Source: Pleodorina starrii (lineage: Eukaryota > Chlorophyta > Chlorophyceae > Chlamydomonadales > Volvocaceae). Taken from it: a stretch of DNA of 64,000 bases. Shown one piece after another: positions 1-10,110 of this stretch (positions within the stretch are counted from its first letter, which is position 1; each line of letters starts with the position of its first letter). The translations under genes were made by a program, and so were the position numbers. Location: assembly GCA_030267565.1 (NCBI GenBank), contig BRXU01000002.1:6701501-6765500 (forward strand), given 5' to 3'. The notes beneath the pieces were generated by a model. That model did not search any database. It was not told the origin of the DNA and saw only the letters and a list, made by a program, of their open reading frames with translations.

Positions 1-60
1 GCCCGTTGAACAGCTGACGACCAAGACCGAACCGGTGAACCTTGCGAAGTCCAGGGAGAC

Positions 61-474
61 TTACTTAATACAGTATCTGGTCTGCGCTAAGGTCCACTCA
101 TCGTGATAGCGCTTAGCCAAACCGTCAAGGGCTGAACCAAGAAACAGACAGCGAACCTCATCAATATGACCACCTTTTACCAAAGGAAAGAACTTCTTGA
201 CGTCCCGGACAAAGACGCGAGTAGCATCGGCAGCGGCCCGGACGTTAAGCTTGCCTTCAATCGGGATATTCAGCTTAGGTGGAGGCACATTAAGTTTAAG
301 TACCTCGTCAGTATCGGTGGCCATGGGCGCGACGCCAGCAGCAGCGTTAGCCCGGATTGCAGCAGCAGCAGCAGAGTGAACGCGAGCAGCAGCATCAACT
401 CCTTCTTCATTCTCATGCTGAGGTGAAGCAGGAACATATGGGTTGCCGTCGGCGTCAAGCAGGACACCGGACAT
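61..474 (-). pseudogene. Internally deleted gag remnant of the older copy
   Basis: The frame starts with the same MSGVLLDADG as the intact gag. It then skips just over 100 residues with the frame kept, joining GVDAA to ARVHS. The break lies in GCT/GCA alanine repeats, so slippage or repeat-mediated deletion is likely (inference). After the WTLAQT motif the frame enters filler and stops (RYCIK, stop), losing the C-terminal half with the zinc knuckle. Calling it a pseudogene rests on comparison with 1566-3074; a short product could still be made. Confidence 0.85.
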
Positions 475-814
475 GACGGGCAACGACAGTCAGTAACCGC
501 GCACCCAAGCAAGTAGCCGCTCGAGCGACCACGACTTCGTCAGAGACGAAGTCCAGCAGGGTCTCTGGGTCGAGTGGTGCAGTCTGGACCTCCTGGTCGA
601 CAGTGGTCTTAGACGGCCCAGCGACAGTGGGTTGCTCTGCAACGGCTAAGGAGAGTTAGGCTAAAGAAAGCCCAGCAGGGCCAGTAAGGAGGCTGGGAAG
701 TTACAAACCTTCAGCAGCCGCCCGCAGAAGGTCAACGACCATAGCGTCGTCTACGGAACCGAAGACTAGTTCGCTCATTGTCGCGATGTTGTCAAGATGT
801 GAACAGCGGTAAGG

Positions 815-819
815 GCCAG
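815..819. other. Left target-site duplication GCCAG
   Basis: GCCAG precedes the 5' LTR and is repeated at 7633-7637 after the 3' LTR. Removing the insert and one copy rejoins the older element's leader exactly as in the intact copy's leader at 1213-1229 (antisense). Confidence 0.93.
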
Positions 820-1200
820 TGTTGTATCACGCATCTGGCGTGTTCTGGACTTAGGAATATTCTGCTGAATTCCTATACATCTGTCTGTTACCTCTCTGTC
901 ACTACCTGTCAACTGAATACGTCCCGTCTGACTGGGTTCGTAATCGGTTATCTGCTGGGTCTGTAACGCTGTGTTACAGACGGGAACTGTATCTGCTGTA
1001 TACAGTTGAGGACAACTGGTCCTTGGCAGCTGTTCTGTCTGTTCCGATTGGAGTTACTCTGGAGCTAACGGCTGCGGTTCGGGTCTCTGTGACCGCCGTA
1101 CGCTACAACCGCTCACCTCGTGCTCTTAAGCACTCTGCATTTCTCTAATCGGCGGTTCTGACTGCCCCCATGCAGTTGGACATTTCTAAAGCTTACAACA
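820..1200 (+). repeat. 5' LTR (381 bp)
   Basis: It starts TGTTGTATCACG and ends GCTTACAACA, with 7-bp terminal inverted repeats TGTTGTA/TACAACA. It matches 7252-7632 and, inverted, 7658-8038. It should carry the promoter and the R region; I do not identify a clear TATA box. Confidence 0.96.
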
Positions 1201-1203
1201 AGT

Positions 1204-1221
1204 TGGTATCGAGACGGGCAC
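1204..1221 (+). promoter_or_regulatory. Primer-binding site, probably tRNA-iMet
   Basis: Three bases after the LTR comes TGGTATCGAGACGGGCAC. Starting with TGG (complement of the tRNA CCA end) is diagnostic for a minus-strand primer site. It resembles the TGGTATCAGAGC sites of plant elements primed by initiator tRNA-Met. The assignment to iMet is inferred. Confidence 0.75.
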
Positions 1222-1565
1222 TGGCCCTTACCGCTGTTCACATCTTGACAACATCGCGACAATGAGCGAACTAGTCTTCGGTTCCGTAGACGACGCTATG
1301 GTCGTTGACCTTCTGCGGGCGGCTGCTGAAGGTTTGTAACTTCCCAGCCTCCTTACTGGCCCTGCTGGGCTTTCTTTAGCCTAACTCTCCTTAGCCGTTG
1401 CAGAGCAACCCACTGTCGCTGGGCCGTCTAAGACCACTGTCGACCAGGAGGTCCAGACTGCACCACTCGACCCAGAGACCCTGCTGGACTTCGTCTCTGA
1501 CGAGGTCGTGGTCGCTCGAGCGGCTACTTGCTTGGGTGCGCGGTTACTGACTGTCGTTGCCCGTC

Positions 1566-3074
1566 ATGTCCGGTGTCCTGCTTGACGCCGACGGCAACCC
1601 ATATGTTCCTGCTTCACCTCAGCATGAGAATGAAGAAGGAGTTGATGCTGCTGCCGCTGCTGCTGCGGCTGCACTGACTGCGCTTGCTAGGGACCCTGCT
1701 GTCCCTACCGATGCAGCGCGTTCTGACCCAACTGCTGTTACTGACCCGCCGACTGCTGGCCGCGCTGCTGAGGACGTTGATTCTGACCTTGAGGATCCTT
1801 TTAACCTGAGGCAGTATTTACCTGACCATGTGCTGAACCTTCGCCCTCGGCGCCGTCTTTCAGGTCGCATCGTGGCCGCCACCGCAACTGCTGCTGCTGG
1901 GGCCCACGTCGCTGCTGAGACCCACGTGAACAACGCTGCTGTTCGCGAGAACGCTGCTGCTGCGACTCGCGTTCACTCTGCTGCTGCTGCTGCAATCCGG
2001 GCTGACGCTGCTGCTGGCGTCGCGCCCATGGCCACCGACACTGACGAGGTACTTAAACTTAATGTGCCTCCACCTAAGCTGAATATCCCGATTGAAGGCA
2101 AGCTTAACGTCCGGGCCGCTGCCGATGCTACCCGCGTCTTTGTCCGGGACGTCAAGAAGTTCTTCCCTTTGGTAAAAGGTGGTCATATTGATGAGGTTCG
2201 CTGTCTGTTTCTTGGTTCAGCCCTTGACGGTTTGGCTAAGCGCTATCACGATGAGTGGACCTTAGCGCAGACCAGCGGCTATACCTCTGATGCTTTGCTC
2301 GCTGCATTGCTTGCTCGTTTTGCTCCGCAAGTTCAGTCCCGCGAGCAAGAGGCTCGGCAGAACCTGTCCACTGGTCGTTACCGCATGCGTACAACCGAGG
2401 CCGTTGCTTCGTACCAAGCACGCTTTGAGGCCCTTATCACTGCCATTCCTGAGTTTGCTGACGGCGAACGCAGATTCTGGTTTCACCATGGCCTGTCTGA
2501 TGTCCTGTATGAGTACTGTGCGAAGAAGACCTTCAGCTCTTACTACGACATGGCCGCTTACGCGCTCCGCAAAGAGCGTCAACTTGAAGCTGCTAAACAA
2601 GCCCGTTCGCCTTCTGCCCGATTTAACTTTCTGTCTGTTCAGGAGATCGAGGAGGAGGACGCCGCTGCCAAGCGTCGGCGCGTCGGCGGTGCTGCTGGGC
2701 CGTCGTCCGCTGTTGGGTCGCCGACTGCTGCCGCGGCGCACCCTGCCTCCCCGGACTCCCAGGAGGTCCGTCGCAAGAAGCCCGCTTCTCGGCGCGCTTC
2801 CCTCGCTGCTGCCGCTGCCGACAACGACCCGCCGCCTCCGGCGCCGTCTGGCGCCATGACCAAGTTCGGCTGTCAGATGTCCATATACCTCTGGCGCAAG
2901 GAGAACAACCGCTGCCTGGCTTGTGGCGCGAAGACCCACGGCGTCTCCGCCTGCTCCAACCCGGCCTGGCTGCGCCGCAAGGCTGAGAATGACGCTGCTG
3001 CTGCTGCTGCGGGGGGTAGCGGGGACGGCAAGGCCAAGGGCAAGCGCGGGAACAACCGGGGCAAGGGGAACTGA
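1566..3074 (+). CDS. Gag polyprotein (chromovirus), intact
   Basis: Gag packages the element RNA and forms the virus-like particle. The frame is open from 1557, but that codon is TTG; the first ATG is 1566 (MSGVLLDADG), giving 502 residues. The N-terminal third is alanine-rich. The middle carries a capsid-like region containing WTLAQTSGYTSDALL, RYRMRTTEAVASY and RFWFHHGLSD. A CCHC zinc knuckle (C-x2-C-x4-H-x4-C, CLACGAKTHGVSAC) is encoded at 2913-2954, followed by a basic Lys/Gly/Arg tail. The frame ends in a single TGA at 3072-3074, and pol follows in the same frame without an ATG. Confidence 0.93.
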   Translation: MSGVLLDADGNPYVPASPQHENEEGVDAAAAAAAAALTALARDPAVPTDAARSDPTAVTDPPTAGRAAEDVDSDLEDPFNLRQYLPDHVLNLRPRRRLSGRIVAATATAAAGAHVAAETHVNNAAVRENAAAATRVHSAAAAAIRADAAAGVAPMATDTDEVLKLNVPPPKLNIPIEGKLNVRAAADATRVFVRDVKKFFPLVKGGHIDEVRCLFLGSALDGLAKRYHDEWTLAQTSGYTSDALLAALLARFAPQVQSREQEARQNLSTGRYRMRTTEAVASYQARFEALITAIPEFADGERRFWFHHGLSDVLYEYCAKKTFSSYYDMAAYALRKERQLEAAKQARSPSARFNFLSVQEIEEEDAAAKRRRVGGAAGPSSAVGSPTAAAAHPASPDSQEVRRKKPASRRASLAAAAADNDPPPPAPSGAMTKFGCQMSIYLWRKENNRCLACGAKTHGVSACSNPAWLRRKAENDAAAAAAGGSGDGKAKGKRGNNRGKGN

Positions 3075-3114
3075 CGGGCTGCCCAGGCTGGTTCTGAGGG
3101 ACTGCCTCCTGGGT
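3072..3114 (+). promoter_or_regulatory. Candidate gag-pol stop-codon readthrough signal
   Basis: The gag stop is TGA followed by CGG. After a 6-7 nt spacer, GCCCAGG (3081-3087) can pair with CCTGGGT (3108-3114). UGA-CGG or UGA-CUA plus a stem-loop a few bases downstream is an established class of readthrough signal in plant and animal RNA viruses. The frame beyond the stop is open into pol. Its use here is inferred. Confidence 0.55.
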
Positions 3115-6100
3115 CTGCTGCTGCTGCCGCCGCGCCGGAACTCTGTCGTTTCCGTGCCGCGCGCGCTGTGACGCCTGCTGTGTTGGCTGAGCTGGAAGGA
3201 CTGCTGGGACGTTGCATCTCTTTTGACGCGCGCACTGTGCGTGCCGGCTTTGGAGAGGCGCACGAGCTGTGTAATCTGTTCGCGCCGTGCAATCGTTCTT
3301 TGTCTTCGGCCCAACTGGGTGGTCACACTGTTCTGTTTGTCCCCTCTTCCCTGCGCGCGCTGCAGCTTCAGCTAGCCCACTACCGTGCTTGCAAGCGTCA
3401 GCGCCCTGATACAGCTGCTTGCATTTTGTTGCCTTCGTACCTTGAGCGTAAAGCAGCTGACCTTCTCCCTGGACTTCGCAAGGTTCACCGGTTCGGTCTT
3501 GGTCGTCAGCTGTTCAACGGGCTTGACCTCAGCGGTTCTCCCGTACTTCTACCGCCGTTGCCGTACTCTGTCGACGTCTGGTATGACGCGCCGTCTGCAG
3601 CTCCGGCGATCGCCAGCATCCCTTTCCTGTCTTCTCTTTCCCTTCCAGTCCTTTCTTCCATCTCAGGCGATCATCTTCCGCTGGTTCAGCTGACTTCGGC
3701 TGGTCTGCCTCTCAAGGCGCTGGTCGATTCCGGCGCAAGTCATGATTTCGTCTCTGAGTCTGTGGTACGCCAACTGGGAGTGCCGTTGCAAGACAGCACT
3801 TGGTCTCATGTCACCCTTGCTGATGGGGGGCGCAACCGCATTCTAGGGGAGGTGTCGTTGCGCGTCGTGCTCGGCTCGCTGCACGTCACGCTGAAACCCT
3901 ACGTTCTTGCTGAACTTACTGATGCGGCACCGTTCATTCTGGGTTCGGGTACCATGTCGCAACACGCTGCCTTGTTGGATTACGGCAAGCGTGCCTTGTT
4001 TCTGCGGCACGGGGTGCGACAGTACAAAGTGCCGCTGCTTGACTCGCCTGCGCCTACTGCCGCCGCGGCACCTTCTGTGAATTTTGCTGTTGCTGCGCTT
4101 TGTCAGCGTGCCGAACCTGAGCCTATAGGGCGCAAGGCCGCTGCGCGTTTGCTTCGCAAAGGTGCCCATGCTGTGCTTGTTCAGCCAAAGCTGCGCCTCA
4201 ACGCCGCAGTTGACCCTTCTACTGAACAAGACCCTGCAGTCGCTGCTCTGTTGGAAGAATACGCCGATCTCTTCCGTGATATCCCTGGTCTGCCGCCCAT
4301 GCGTCCTGTCGACCACACCATCCCGCTGGAACCTGGCGCGCAACCTGTCTCGCGTCCTATGTACCGGCTGAGTCCTCTGGAGTTGGACGAGGTTAAACGG
4401 CAAGTGACTGATCTGCTGGCTAAGGGTATGATTCGCCCTAGCACCTCGCCCTACTCTGCGCCTATCCTGTTTGTGGGCAAAAAGGATGGTGGTCTCCGCA
4501 TGTGCATTGACTATCGGGGACTGAATGCTGTTACTGTTAAGAACAAGTATCCGCTGCCGCGCGTTGATGACCTGCTGGATAAACTGCGCGGCGCTGCGTA
4601 CTTTAGTTCTATTGATCTGCAACAGGGCTACAATCAAATTCGCATTGCTGATTCTGATATTGCGAAAACTGCTTTCCGTACGCCCTTCGGCCATTACGAA
4701 TACACCGTACTGAGCTTTGGTCTGGTTAACGCACCTGCTACGTTTCAAGCTGTTATGAACCGTATTTTCAGGCCTTTTCTGGATAAGTTCGTTGTGTGCT
4801 ACTTGGACGACATTCTGATCTACTCCCGCACCCGCGAGGAGCACTTGCAGCACCTTCGTTCTGTCTTTGAGGTTCTTCGGCGCGAGCAGCTGTACACGAA
4901 GAAGTCTAAGTGCCACTGGGTGCAACCTCAGGTGGAGTATCTGGGGCATATCGTTTCTGCTGACGGTATTCGCATGGACCCGCGCAAATCTGCTGCGGTC
5001 CGCAACTGGCCCGCTCCCGCGAATCTGCAGGAACTGCGTAAATTTTTGGGGCTGACCAACTACTTTCGCAAGTTCATTTCGCGTTACTCCATTACTGCTG
5101 CGCCGCTGACCAACCTGACTCGTAAGGGTGCTTTCTCATCTGCTGACGCCTGGACTCCTGAATGTCAGAAGGCTTTTGATGAGCTTAAGCGTGCTGTTGC
5201 TGACGATGTCATGCTGCGGTTTCCTGACCCGTCCCTGTCGTACCGTGTCGAAGTTATCACTGACGCTTCCCTGTACGGCACTGGCGCTGTTCTGCTGCAA
5301 GAGGGTCGCCCTGTCGCCTTCACCAGCAAGAAGCTGTCCGGCGCTGAGACCCGCTACACCACTGGGGAACAGGAACTGCTTGCTGTTCTGCACGCTCTGA
5401 AAGAGTGGCGCTGCTACCTTGAAGGCCGCCATTTCACTCTTAAGACTGACCATAAGCCCCTTACGTTCCTGCAAGGCGTGCCGACCCTGAACCGGCGCCA
5501 GGCGCGCTGGCTTGAGTATATGTCGCGTTTCGACTATACTTGGGAGTATCTGTCCGGCTCACTTAACGTTGCCGACGCTCTCAGTCGCCACCCTTCTCTG
5601 CACGCCGCCATTCTGTCTGTTGTCACGCGTAGTCAAGCTCGGCAGGTGGCTTTCAATCCGTCCGCCGCGCCCGCGCCCGCCGCGCCCGCCGCGCCTGCGC
5701 CCGCCGCGCCTGTGCCTGCGCCTGCGCCGGACCCTGAGCCTCTTACGATCCCTGCCCTCGCTACGCGCCTGAAGGATGCCACTGCTGCTGATCCCTACTT
5801 CCTGACCCCCCGTAACGTCGCTGACCTGACCCTGTCCAACGGCCTGTGGGTCCGCTCCCGTCACGGCGTTCGACAGATCGTAGTGCCCAATGACGCCGAC
5901 CTGCGGCGTACCATCCTGCGGCATTACCACGACGGGGCTCTTGCTGGGCATCCTGGCGGTACTCGCCTGTGCGAGTTGGTCTCCCGTACCTTCTGGTGGC
6001 CTCGGCTGGCCCGCGATGCGGAAGACTACGTGCTGTCGTGCGATCTGTGCCAGCGTAACAAACCACAGTCCGGTAAGACCCCCGGGCAGCTGCAAGCGTT

Positions 6101-7250
6101 GCCGATTCCGGCCAACCCCTGGGACAGTGTCTCTTTGGACTTTGTGGTCTCGCTCCCCACAACTGAAGGGGGATACGACGCTATCGCGGTTTTTGTTGAC
6201 CGACTGACTAAGATGGCGCACCTGGCTCCCACGACCACTGCCTGTACTGCTGAACATGCCGCACGCCTGTTTTTCGATAACGTAGTGCGCTTGCATGGCG
6301 TTCCCAAGGATATTGTATCCGACCGTGACACTAGATTCACGAGTAAGTTTTGGGGCGCGCTGTCTGATCTGCTGGGTGTCAAGTTACGCATGTCCACGGC
6401 TTATCATCCTCAAACTGACGGGCAAACTGAGCGGACGAACCGCACCCTGGGGGATATGCTGCGTAACTATGCGGGCCAAGAGCCTACTGCTTGGGATACC
6501 CATCTGTCTGCCGCTGAGTTCGCACTGAACAATGCTGTGAATCGTAGCACGGGACGGAGCCCCTTCTTTCTGAACTACGGTTTCCACCCTGCGTTGCCCA
6601 TCTGGCGCGAACTTGACGTGAACGTCCCTGCCGCTAAGCATTTCGCCCAGTCCTTTGTGACCCGGCTGACAGAAGCGAAAGCGAGCTTGGAAGCGGCGCA
6701 ACAACGGGCTGCTGAATACTACAACCGCAACAAGAAGGACGTATCCTTCGCGTCTGAGCAGCTGGTGATGCTCAGCACGAAGAACCTTCGCAAGCTGGCG
6801 AAGGGTCCTCGTAAGCTGCTACCGCGGTGGGTTGGTCCGTTTCCTGTCGTGCGCATGGTTGGTCCGAATGCTGCTGAGCTTCGCCTACCGTCTGATATGC
6901 GCGTCCACCCGACGTTCCACGTGTCCCTTCTGCGACCGTACCGGTCACGGGCAGCCGACGCGGAGCCTGTGTCGATTGTGGATCCTGAGCCTGAACCTGT
7001 TGCCTGGCTGTCTGAAACGAAACCTCTCTGGTCCGTTGAGCGCGTGCTGGACTACCGTTGCCGCCGCGTCCGGTCTGGGAAATCGTTTCGCAATGTGCAC
7101 GAATGGCTGGTCAAATGGGCTGGCTACTCGTCTGAGCATAACAGCTGGGAACCTGCGAAACACTTTACCCCTGATCTGAAGCCTGAACTTGAGGCTGTGC
7201 GCCTCCAAGCTAAGCGTGCAGCAGGGACGCTGCCGCCTGAAGGGGGATAG
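3075..7250 (+). CDS. Pol polyprotein: PR-RT-RH-IN-chromodomain
   Basis: This frame continues gag's frame directly after its TGA and stays open to the TAG at 7248-7250. It has no ATG before the protease region, so it is probably made as a Gag-Pol fusion. Visible in order: aspartic protease motif DSGAS (codons from 3726); reverse transcriptase with YLDD (4800-4811); RNase H with TDAS (Asp codon 5262); integrase with an H2C2 zinc-binding region (His near 5922, Cys-x2-Cys near 6039) and D-D-E residues in [13 protein letters not shown] and TDGQTERTN; chromodomain with [19 protein letters not shown] and SWEP (7029-7166). Chromodomains of this group are thought to steer integration to modified chromatin. 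No disabling change is visible. Confidence 0.95.
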   Translation, partial: RAAQAGSEGLPPGSAAAAAAPELCRFRAARAVTPAVLAELEGLLGRCISFDARTVRAGFGEAHELCNLFAPCNRSLSSAQLGGHTVLFVPSSLRALQLQLAHYRACKRQRPDTAACILLPSYLERKAADLLPGLRKVHRFGLGRQLFNGLDLSGSPVLLPPLPYSVDVWYDAPSAAPAIASIPFLSSLSLPVLSSISGDHLPLVQLTSAGLPLKALVDSGASHDFVSESVVRQLGVPLQDSTWSHVTLADGGRNRILGEVSLRVVLGSLHVTLKPYVLAELTDAAPFILGSGTMSQHAALLDYGKRALFLRHGVRQYKVPLLDSPAPTAAAAPSVNFAVAALCQRAEPEPIGRKAAARLLRKGAHAVLVQPKLRLNAAVDPSTEQDPAVAALLEEYADLFRDIPGLPPMRPVDHTIPLEPGAQPVSRPMYRLSPLELDEVKRQVTDLLAKGMIRPSTSPYSAPILFVGKKDGGLRMCIDYRGLNAVTVKNKYPLPRVDDLLDKLRGAAYFSSIDLQQGYNQIRIADSDIAKTAFRTPFGHYEYTVLSFGLVNAPATFQAVMNRIFRPFLDKFVVCYLDDILIYSRTREEHLQHLRSVFEVLRREQLYTKKSKCHWVQPQVEYLGHIVSADGIRMDPRKSAAVRNWPAPANLQELRKFLGLTNYFRKFISRYSITAAPLTNLTRKGAFSSADAWTPECQKAFDELKRAVADDVMLRFPDPSLSYRVEVITDASLYGTGAVLLQEGRPVAFTSKKLSGAETRYTTGEQELLAVLHALKEWRCYLEGRHFTLKTDHKPLTFLQGVPTLNRRQARWLEYMSRFDYTWEYLSGSLNVADALSRHPSLHAAILSVVTRSQARQVAFNPSAAPAPAAPAAPAPAAPVPAPAPDPEPLTIPALATRLKDATAADPYFLTPRNVADLTLSNGLWVRSRHGVRQIVVPNDADLRRTILRHYHDGALAGHPGGTRLCELVSRTFWWPRLARDAEDYVLSCDLCQRNKPQSGKTPGQLQALPIPANPWDSVSLDFVVSLPTTEGGYDAIAVFVDRLTKMAHLAPTTTACTAEHAARLFFDNVVRLHGVPKDIVSDRDTRFTSKFWGALSDLLGVKLRMSTAYHPQTDGQTERTNRTLGDMLRNYAGQEPTAWDTHLSAAEFALNNAVNRSTGRSPFFLNYGFHPALPIWRELDVNVPAAKHFAQSFVTRLTEAKASLEAAQQRAAEYYNRNKKDVSFASEQLVMLSTKNLRKLAKGPRKLLPRWVGPFPVVRMVGPNAAELRLPSDMRVHPTFHVSLLRPYRSRAADAEPVSIVDPEPEPVAWLSETKPLWSVERVLDYRCRRVRSGKSFRNVHEWLVKWAGYSSEHNSWEPAKHFTPDLKPELEAVRLQAKRAAGTLPPEGG

Positions 7251-7251
7251 T
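7239..7251 (+). promoter_or_regulatory. Polypurine tract
   Basis: GAAGGGGGATAG lies immediately before the 3' LTR and overlaps the pol stop codon. The purine run is the expected plus-strand primer. Confidence 0.8.
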
Positions 7252-7632
7252 TGTTGTATCACGCATCTGGCGTGTTCTGGACTTAGGAATATTCTGCTGA
7301 ATTCCTATACATCTGTCTGTTACCTCTCTGTCACTACCTGTCAACTGAATACGTCCCGTCTGACTGGGTTCGTAATCGGTTATCTGCTGGGTCTGTAACG
7401 CTGTGTTACAGACGGGAACTGTATCTGCTGTATACAGTTGAGGACAACTGGTCCTTGGCAGCTGTTCTGTCTGTTCCGATTGGAGTTACTCTGGAGCTAA
7501 CGGCTGCGGTTCGGGTCTCTGTGACCGCCGTACGCTACAACCGCTCACCTCGTGCTCTTAAGCACTCTGCATTTCTCTAATCGGCGGTTCTGACTGCCCC
7601 CATGCAGTTGGACATTTCTAAAGCTTACAACA
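7252..7632 (+). repeat. 3' LTR (381 bp)
   Basis: Read as identical to the 5' LTR at 820-1200 with the same length and ends. It is followed by the target duplication GCCAG (7633-7637). Confidence 0.96.
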
Positions 7633-8038
7633 GCCAGTGCCCGTCTCGATACCAACTTGTTGTAAGCTTTAGAAATGTCCAACTGCATGGGGGCAGTCAG
7701 AACCGCCGATTAGAGAAATGCAGAGTGCTTAAGAGCACGAGGTGAGCGGTTGTAGCGTACGGCGGTCACAGAGACCCGAACCGCAGCCGTTAGCTCCAGA
7801 GTAACTCCAATCGGAACAGACAGAACAGCTGCCAAGGACCAGTTGTCCTCAACTGTATACAGCAGATACAGTTCCCGTCTGTAACACAGCGTTACAGACC
7901 CAGCAGATAACCGATTACGAACCCAGTCAGACGGGACGTATTCAGTTGACAGGTAGTGACAGAGAGGTAACAGACAGATGTATAGGAATTCAGCAGAATA
8001 TTCCTAAGTCCAGAACACGCCAGATGCGTGATACAACA
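7633..8038 (-). mobile_element. Older chromovirus copy, primer-site side and 5' LTR (right part)
   Basis: Positions 7633-7657 are the reverse complement of the leader start at 1201-1225, including the primer-binding site. Positions 7658-8038 are an inverted 381-bp LTR. Together with 1-819 they form the 5' end of one older minus-strand element, interrupted by the insert at 820-7632. Confidence 0.95.
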
Positions 8039-8149
8039 GGGTGGGTGGGTCGGGGGCCGTGGTGCCACGATGTTGCGGCAGGAGAGGACGGTGGAAATGC
8101 CGGGATTATTGAGGGTGAAGAGGTCATCAACGAAGCAGGACAAGCATGG

Positions 8150-8860
8150 GTGCGGAGCGGGGCGGAGCATGGACCGGGACGACCGAACAAGGAGGGGGAA
8201 GGGGACAAGGGCGGATCGCGGGGTAAGGGCATGGGTGAATCCAAGAGAGGCAGGCACGCACGCATAGGGCAAACCACATGGAGGTCAGTACACCGAAAAC
8301 AAAGCAACACAGGCAGAGCAGGGGGGAGGGGGGCAGGGCAGAGGCAACTCAGGGGCAGAGGCGGGGTGGCTGTGTTGGGAGGCATGCGGCCTTGGGGTGA
8401 GGCGGACCATGGGGTCAGGTGGAGCGGGGCGGAGCATGGAGTGAGGCGGAGCGGCGCGGAGCATGGAGTGAGGCGGGCTGCGACGGAGCATGGGGTCACA
8501 CGGGGCGGGACGGAGCATGGGGCGAGGCGGGGCGGGGTGGAGCATAGGACGAGGCAAGGCGAGGCGGACCATGGGGCGGAACATTGAGGAGCACGGCGGG
8601 ACAACGCACAGGGAAACATGTGGGGCGGGGGTGGAGTGGAGCATGCGGCGGGGCAGAACGAACCAGAGCATGGGGCAGGGTGGGGCGGGGTGGAGCATGG
8701 GGCGGGGCAGGGCGGAGCATGGGGCGGGGCGACAGAACAAGGAGCGCAGAGGGCGCAGCATAGGGCGGGGTGGAGCGGCACGGAGTATGGGGCGGAGCGG
8801 GGCAGAGCATGGGGTGAGGCGGGGCAGCACGGACTATGGGGCAGGGTGGGTGTGACAGAA
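8150..8860. repeat. G-rich minisatellite, GGAGCATGGGGCGRGGCGG-like units
   Basis: Imperfect repeats of a roughly 15-25 bp unit built on CGGAGCATGGGGCG run through this stretch. They keep several frames open on both strands, but the predicted proteins are only Pro/His/Ala or Gly/Arg/His repeats, with no sign of a gene. Confidence 0.85.
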
Positions 8861-8899
8861 CAAGCGGGGGTCAGCCGTTGGGGCACGGCGAAAAATTGA

Positions 8900-9720
8900 C
8901 GAGCGAGCAAAAGTTACCTGGCGAGGGGGCATGTGGGGGAGGACATGGACATGGATGCGGGGGTCAGCCGTTTGGGCGCGACGAAAAATACGGCAGGGTC
9001 TGTCGGGAGGGGGGGAGGGAAAAACGAGGGATCCACAGTAGGGAAACCCGACGGACAAATTTATGGGGCGGGGGAAGAGGAAGGGGGATGCAGACCGGCT
9101 GTGCGAGGTACCCACATGCATGAGGGGTACCCCATGATGGCGACATCGCAGGGTGATGCCGGGCAAGAAGTGCCTGTAAGGTGCAGAGCATGGGAGTACG
9201 AAACGGTAGCATAGGGGCAGGCAGGGACAGGCAGGGACAGGCGGGCAGGAAGGCAGAGTGAGGGCAAGTCAGGGGCAGGGACGGGGTGGGTGTATTGGGA
9301 GGCATGCGGCCCGGGGGTGACACAACAACCGGGAGCAAGGGCAACAGGGGATGTGGGGGAGGAGATGGACATGGATGCGGGGGTCAGGTGTTGGTGTAAG
9401 GGGAATAACCGTGCCTCTGAGTGGGGAATCTGAGTGGCAAACCGGCCTCATTTCATCACCCAGCATCCTTGGATAACATGACGGGATAGGTGGGTGGCGG
9501 TGGGTTAGGCGGCGGGTGGGTTAGGGGCACGGCTCGGTGGAATGGGTTGACGCAAGCACCGCTGCATGGAAGCGGTGATGTCATAGCCGGCGGAGGCGGC
9601 GGCGGTGGATGCAAGAAGATCGGATCATAGGGGAGGGGAGAAGGGCGGATCGCGGGGTAGGGGCATGACTCAATCGAAAAGAGGCCAAAAAGACGGCAGG
9701 ATAGGAGACGGGAGAAAAGA
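8900..9720. repeat. Scattered duplicated segments, no gene seen
   Basis: Short segments recur at shifted positions. GGACATGGATGCGGGGGTCA occurs near 8945 and (as GAGATGGACATGG...) near 9360. GGAGGCATGCGGCC occurs near 8379 and 9297. GGGCGGATCGCGGGGTA occurs near 8210 and 9645. The stretch looks like remnants of a larger duplicated satellite-like unit. Confidence 0.6.
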
Positions 9721-9751
9721 GAAATGATAGCAGGATGGGAGGCGACACAAT

Positions 9752-9957
9752 GTTGGCTTTGGTCTCGGTTTCAGTTTCGATTTCCGTTTCGGTTTTGGTT
9801 TCGGTTTCGGTTTCGATTTCGGTTTCGGTTTCAGTTTCGGTTTCGGTTTCGGTGTCGGTTTCGGTTTCGGTTTCGGTTGCGATTGTGATTGCGGTTGAGG
9901 TTTCGGTTTCGGTTGTGATTGCGGTTGCGGTTGAGGTTACAGTTCAGGTTACGCAAC
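9752..9957 (+). repeat. TTTCGG hexamer microsatellite
   Basis: About 200 bp of GGTTTC/TTTCGG repeats, interrupted by GGTTTCAG, GATTTC and, at the right end, GGTTGCGATTGTGATTGCGG. The plus-strand Val/Ser open frame through it is a composition artefact. Confidence 0.9.
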
Positions 9958-10110
9958 GCGACTCTGCAGAAACGCCGCGAAAGGGATTTGCTAAGCGAGC
10001 CCAAAGGGCGAGCCGAAGGCCAGTAGTATAATAATCTTCTTTGGTGAGATTATGTGGGGCAAAGTCTAATCGAGTGTGGTGCAGTCTGCATGGAATCATT
10101 ACCGTCGAAT

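Larger units (their letters stand above)
1..819 (-). mobile_element. Older, internally deleted antisense chromovirus copy (left part)
   Basis: Read on the minus strand, this is the leader, a shortened gag and a scrap of pol from the same family as the element at 820-7632. Positions 484-819 mirror the leader at about 1224-1556. Positions 1-60 mirror pol near 3466-3521. Everything between gag near 2276 and pol near 3467 is missing and replaced by about 17 bp of filler. The copy continues left of the window; its leader end and LTR lie at 7633-8038, split off by the younger insertion. It is non-autonomous as seen. Confidence 0.93.
820..7632 (+). mobile_element. Full-length Ty3/gypsy chromovirus LTR retrotransposon
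   Basis: The element is bounded by two 381-bp LTRs (820-1200 and 7252-7632) that I read as identical, starting TGTTGTA and ending TACAACA. Inside, in order, are a primer-binding site, gag, and pol with protease, reverse transcriptase, RNase H, integrase and a C-terminal chromodomain, then a polypurine tract. The order with integrase last defines Ty3/gypsy (Metaviridae) and the chromodomain defines chromoviruses. It is flanked by the perfect 5-bp duplication GCCAG. Identical LTRs and open frames suggest recent, possibly autonomous, insertion (inference). Confidence 0.97.

Noticed and set aside
2262..3326. Long antisense frame in gag/pol (354 aa, minus) and similar frames at 3843-4949 and 5559-6296
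   Set aside because: These are GC-driven shadows of the gag and pol frames without domain similarity.
8150..8910. Long Pro/His/Ala and Gly/Arg open frames on both strands
   Set aside because: They result from the G-rich minisatellite, and both strands stay open only because the repeat lacks stops.
9752..9957. TTTCGG tract as a telomere
   Set aside because: Chlamydomonas-type telomeres are TTTTAGGG and other plants TTTAGGG. This tract is interrupted, internal and different.
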